From positions 1 to 15,772 of the forward strand of contig JAZNUV010000042.1 of NCBI GenBank assembly GCA_045592445.1: a stretch of DNA of 15,772 nt, read 5' to 3'. Origin of the DNA: JAQXGO01 sp045592445 (GTDB lineage Bacteria > Bacillota > Clostridia > UMGS1883 > UMGS1540). Below the pieces are notes generated by a model. The model searched no databases. It was not told where the DNA came from and saw nothing but the letters and a program-made list of their open reading frames with translations. How positions within the stretch are numbered: position 1 is the stretch's first letter; each line of letters starts with the position of its first letter. Below are positions 13,986 through 15,772 of the stretch, in pieces. Position numbers and translations under genes: made by a program.

Positions 13986-15545
13986 CTACCTCCTGTTGTC
14001 GGATTGGGTTCGTTGTCTGCGCGGATTTCGCTTTGATAGCAGCGCGGGCCTTGTCAGAAGCATGCGAAGCGGTAATCGCATGAGAGCGTCCTTCGTATCC
14101 GAAAGTACGAAGGGTGCATAGGGGGAAAGATACGGAACACCAAAAGAGGTGAGAGAGGCAAGATGGAATAAAAGGAGTAAAATGCCAATGGTAAGACCAA
14201 ATCCGCCGAATATCCCTGCGAAGACCAAAAGAACAAGACGAAGCAGCATGGATGCGTTAGCTTGCGCAGGAACGGCAAATGCTGCAACGGCGGTTATGGC
14301 AACTGCGATAACCATAGGTGCACCGATAATGCCAGCAGAAACAGCACTTTCTCCAATGATAATGGCGCCGACCATGCTGACAGCCTGCCCTGCAGGACGC
14401 GGCAGACGTATGCCTGCTTCCTTTAAAATTTCAAATACAATAATCATGATAAAGGCTTCAATGACGGCGGGGAACGGGGTGTCACCCTCGGCAGACGCCA
14501 TGGTCAGCAAAAGCTCGGTTGGGATCAGTTCCTGGTGGTAGGTCGCGAGTGCTACATAAAGCGGTAACGCCAATATACTAATGAGAAAAGCCAAAAGCCG
14601 TACGAAGCGAAGTGTGGAAGCGTAAAGCGGTGCAATGTAATAATCCTCAGCGGAATGGAAGGTTTCTACAAAGAAAGTGGGAATTGTCAACACGTACGGA
14701 GAGCCATCCACGATAATGGCAATGCGACCCTCCAATATTTTACCGGCTACGGCATCGGGTTTTTCAGAACTTGCTATTGTAGAAAAAAAGGGAGAACCCT
14801 TATCGGTTATCAACTGCTCGATATAACCGGAATCGAGGATGGCATCGGTATAAATTTTGCTGAGACGTGAACGTACTTCGGTTAAAAGTGATGGTTCTAC
14901 TACATTCCGAAGGTACATAAGAGAAATTTCGGTCTTGGTTTTTGTGCCAATTGTAACCCGCTCACATGCGAGCTGCGGGTCCTTGATTTTTCGCCGCAGT
15001 AGAGCAGTATTGGTTCGCATGTTTTCAATAAAGCCTTCTCTGGGCCCGCGCAGAACAGATTCGGTTTGCGGGTCTTCAATACTGCGCCGCGGATACCCCT
15101 TAACGTCGATGATGAGAAAGCCTGCGATACCGTCAAGCATGAGGGCGGCGTCACCATTTTGTACGGCTTCTGTGAGTGCACCAAAGGTTTCATCCTCTCT
15201 TACTTCGCCTGCAATCATGTAAAGGGAACAAATGTCCTTCAGTGTGCGTGGGAAAACCTCACAGTCCCGCTGGCTGCCGTACATCAAAGGCTTTATAACG
15301 TCCATTGCAAGACGTTCTGCATCTATGAGTCCGTCAAAACAAAAGAGTGCAGCGCGTTTTTCGCTTTGGTGAAACGAAAAGGTACGTAAAATTAAATCGT
15401 CGCTGTCGCCGAAAACAGACTGTATAATTTTGAGATTCACAGTCAGTTTTTTTGATAAAAGCGTATTTTGTTCAGGAAATGCATCAATACCGGTTGCGTC
15501 CCGTCTTGTTTTTAAACCGTTTATAATATCTGCTAGTTTTCGCAT
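13986..15545 (-). CDS. gerAA: Spore germination receptor subunit, GerAA family
   Basis: The 519-residue protein has a large hydrophilic N-terminal part (1-300) ending in GRIAIIVDGSPYVLTIPTFF (273-292). A membrane domain (about 310-465) follows, with the PFPAVIEAFIMIIVFEILKE region (357-376), AGIRLPRPAGQAVSMVGAII (377-396) and the GESAVSAGI motif (398-406), all typical of GerA proteins (PF03323). The A subunit sits in the spore inner membrane and is thought to form the oligomeric channel core of the receptor. ATG 15545 has GGAGG 9 bases upstream. It is first in the operon. The C-terminal tail is short and rich in Arg (KRNPRRQRTQSDNRR). Confidence 0.94.
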   Translation of the reverse strand: MRKLADIINGLKTRRDATGIDAFPEQNTLLSKKLTVNLKIIQSVFGDSDDLILRTFSFHQSEKRAALFCFDGLIDAERLAMDVIKPLMYGSQRDCEVFPRTLKDICSLYMIAGEVREDETFGALTEAVQNGDAALMLDGIAGFLIIDVKGYPRRSIEDPQTESVLRGPREGFIENMRTNTALLRRKIKDPQLACERVTIGTKTKTEISLMYLRNVVEPSLLTEVRSRLSKIYTDAILDSGYIEQLITDKGSPFFSTIASSEKPDAVAGKILEGRIAIIVDGSPYVLTIPTFFVETFHSAEDYYIAPLYASTLRFVRLLAFLISILALPLYVALATYHQELIPTELLLTMASAEGDTPFPAVIEAFIMIIVFEILKEAGIRLPRPAGQAVSMVGAIIIGESAVSAGIIGAPMVIAVAITAVAAFAVPAQANASMLLRLVLLVFAGIFGGFGLTIGILLLLFHLASLTSFGVPYLSPYAPFVLSDTKDALMRLPLRMLLTRPALLSKRNPRRQRTQSDNRR

Positions 15546-15585
15546 AATTTTCGTCCTCCAAAGCGTAGTTTACCGCAGAATGGAA

Positions 15586-15614
15586 AAAGTATGTATTAAA
15601 ATTATGGTTATTAG
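15586..15614 (-). promoter_or_regulatory. Possible forespore-type promoter of the gerA operon
   Basis: On the minus strand CTAATA (15614-15609) is followed after 15 bp by CATACTTT (15593-15586). The -10 resembles sigma-G (CATACTA) and sigma-E sites; the -35 is a partial match. It lies 40 bp upstream of gerAA. Germinant-receptor operons in Bacillus use sigma-G, so the position makes sense, but the match is weak. Confidence 0.35.
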
Positions 15615-15664
15615 CCCCAAATCAGGAGGTAAAAAATAAAAAAATAAAAAAATTAAAAAAATAC

Positions 15665-15694
15665 TTGACAAACCAAAGTGAAATATGGTATTAT
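15665..15694 (+). promoter_or_regulatory. Sigma-A promoter of tRNA-Thr with A-rich upstream tract
   Basis: A perfect TTGACA (15665-15670) is followed after 18 bp by TATTAT (15689-15694). Directly upstream, 15629-15662 is almost pure A with scattered T, like an UP element that increases transcription of stable RNA genes. The tRNA begins about 20 bp downstream. Confidence 0.75.
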
Positions 15695-15714
15695 AAATCT
15701 CGCGTTAAGAAATT

Positions 15715-15772
15715 GCTGGTGTAGCTCAATTGGCAGAGCAGCTGATTTGTAATCAGCAGGTTGCGGGTTCGA
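15715..15772 (+). tRNA. tRNA-Thr(UGU), cut by the window end
   Basis: The first 58 nt of a tRNA are present: acceptor strand GCTGGTG, D-arm GCTC...GAGC, anticodon stem GCTGA/TCAGC around the loop TTTGTAA with anticodon TGT, then AGGTT and the start of the T-arm GCGGGTTCGA. The 3' acceptor strand lies outside the window. More tRNA genes may follow. Confidence 0.95.

Noticed and set aside
15622..15640. AGGAGG followed by an A-rich run on the plus strand as a gene start
   Set aside because: No start codon or open frame follows; TAA codons occur at once. The A-rich run is better explained as an upstream element of the tRNA promoter.

Overview
The window looks like a chromosomal segment of an endospore-forming, probably anaerobic member of the Clostridia (Bacillota). 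The evidence is a complete tricistronic gerA-type spore-germinant receptor operon, a cwlD-type cortex amidase with a candidate sigma-E promoter, strong AGGAGG-like ribosome binding sites, sigma-A promoters with 17-18 bp spacers, and the gene set that accompanies OLE RNA. Nearly all genes lie on the minus strand, so the text below follows transcription from high to low coordinates where that helps.

Left edge (1-2156): the 3' end of a Gfo/Idh/MocA-like oxidoreductase gene, then a gene-free stretch holding a folded ~100 bp element and a near-perfect palindrome whose arms resemble IS3/IS150-type insertion-sequence ends. Next comes a minus-strand gene for an unusual HAD phosphatase-GtrA membrane protein fusion. 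It is divergent from a plus-strand gene for a coiled-coil protein, which ends in a bidirectional terminator.

Region 2200-3251: cwlD followed by a small DUF2508 gene. Region 3266-7236 is the centrepiece: a sigma-A promoter drives a ~600 nt structured RNA that I identify as OLE RNA (ornate, large, extremophilic). It is followed without an obvious terminator by oapA (its membrane-protein partner), dxs (first enzyme of the MEP isoprenoid pathway) and tlyA (S4/FtsJ-type methyltransferase), ending at a terminator. This is the known OLE neighbourhood on the downstream side. The usual upstream partners (nusB, xseA/B, ispA) are absent and DUF1385 and prmC stand there instead.

Region 7264-9052: DUF1385 membrane protein and prmC, overlapping by 7 nt. 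Region 9034-11671: an arginine operon, argD-argF-GNAT acetyltransferase, with 4 nt ATGA overlaps at both junctions and an ARG-box-like operator over the argD promoter. The GNAT protein is a candidate source of N-acetylglutamate. Region 11692-15614: gerAA-gerAC-gerAB in that order, ending in a terminator. Right edge: a sigma-A promoter preceded by a long A-rich tract and the first 58 nt of tRNA-Thr(UGU).

The most exciting element is the OLE RNA locus. I can read a 10 bp long-range helix, a possible closing helix and three local hairpins in it. The calls rest on motif recognition and context by eye; no database or folding program was run.
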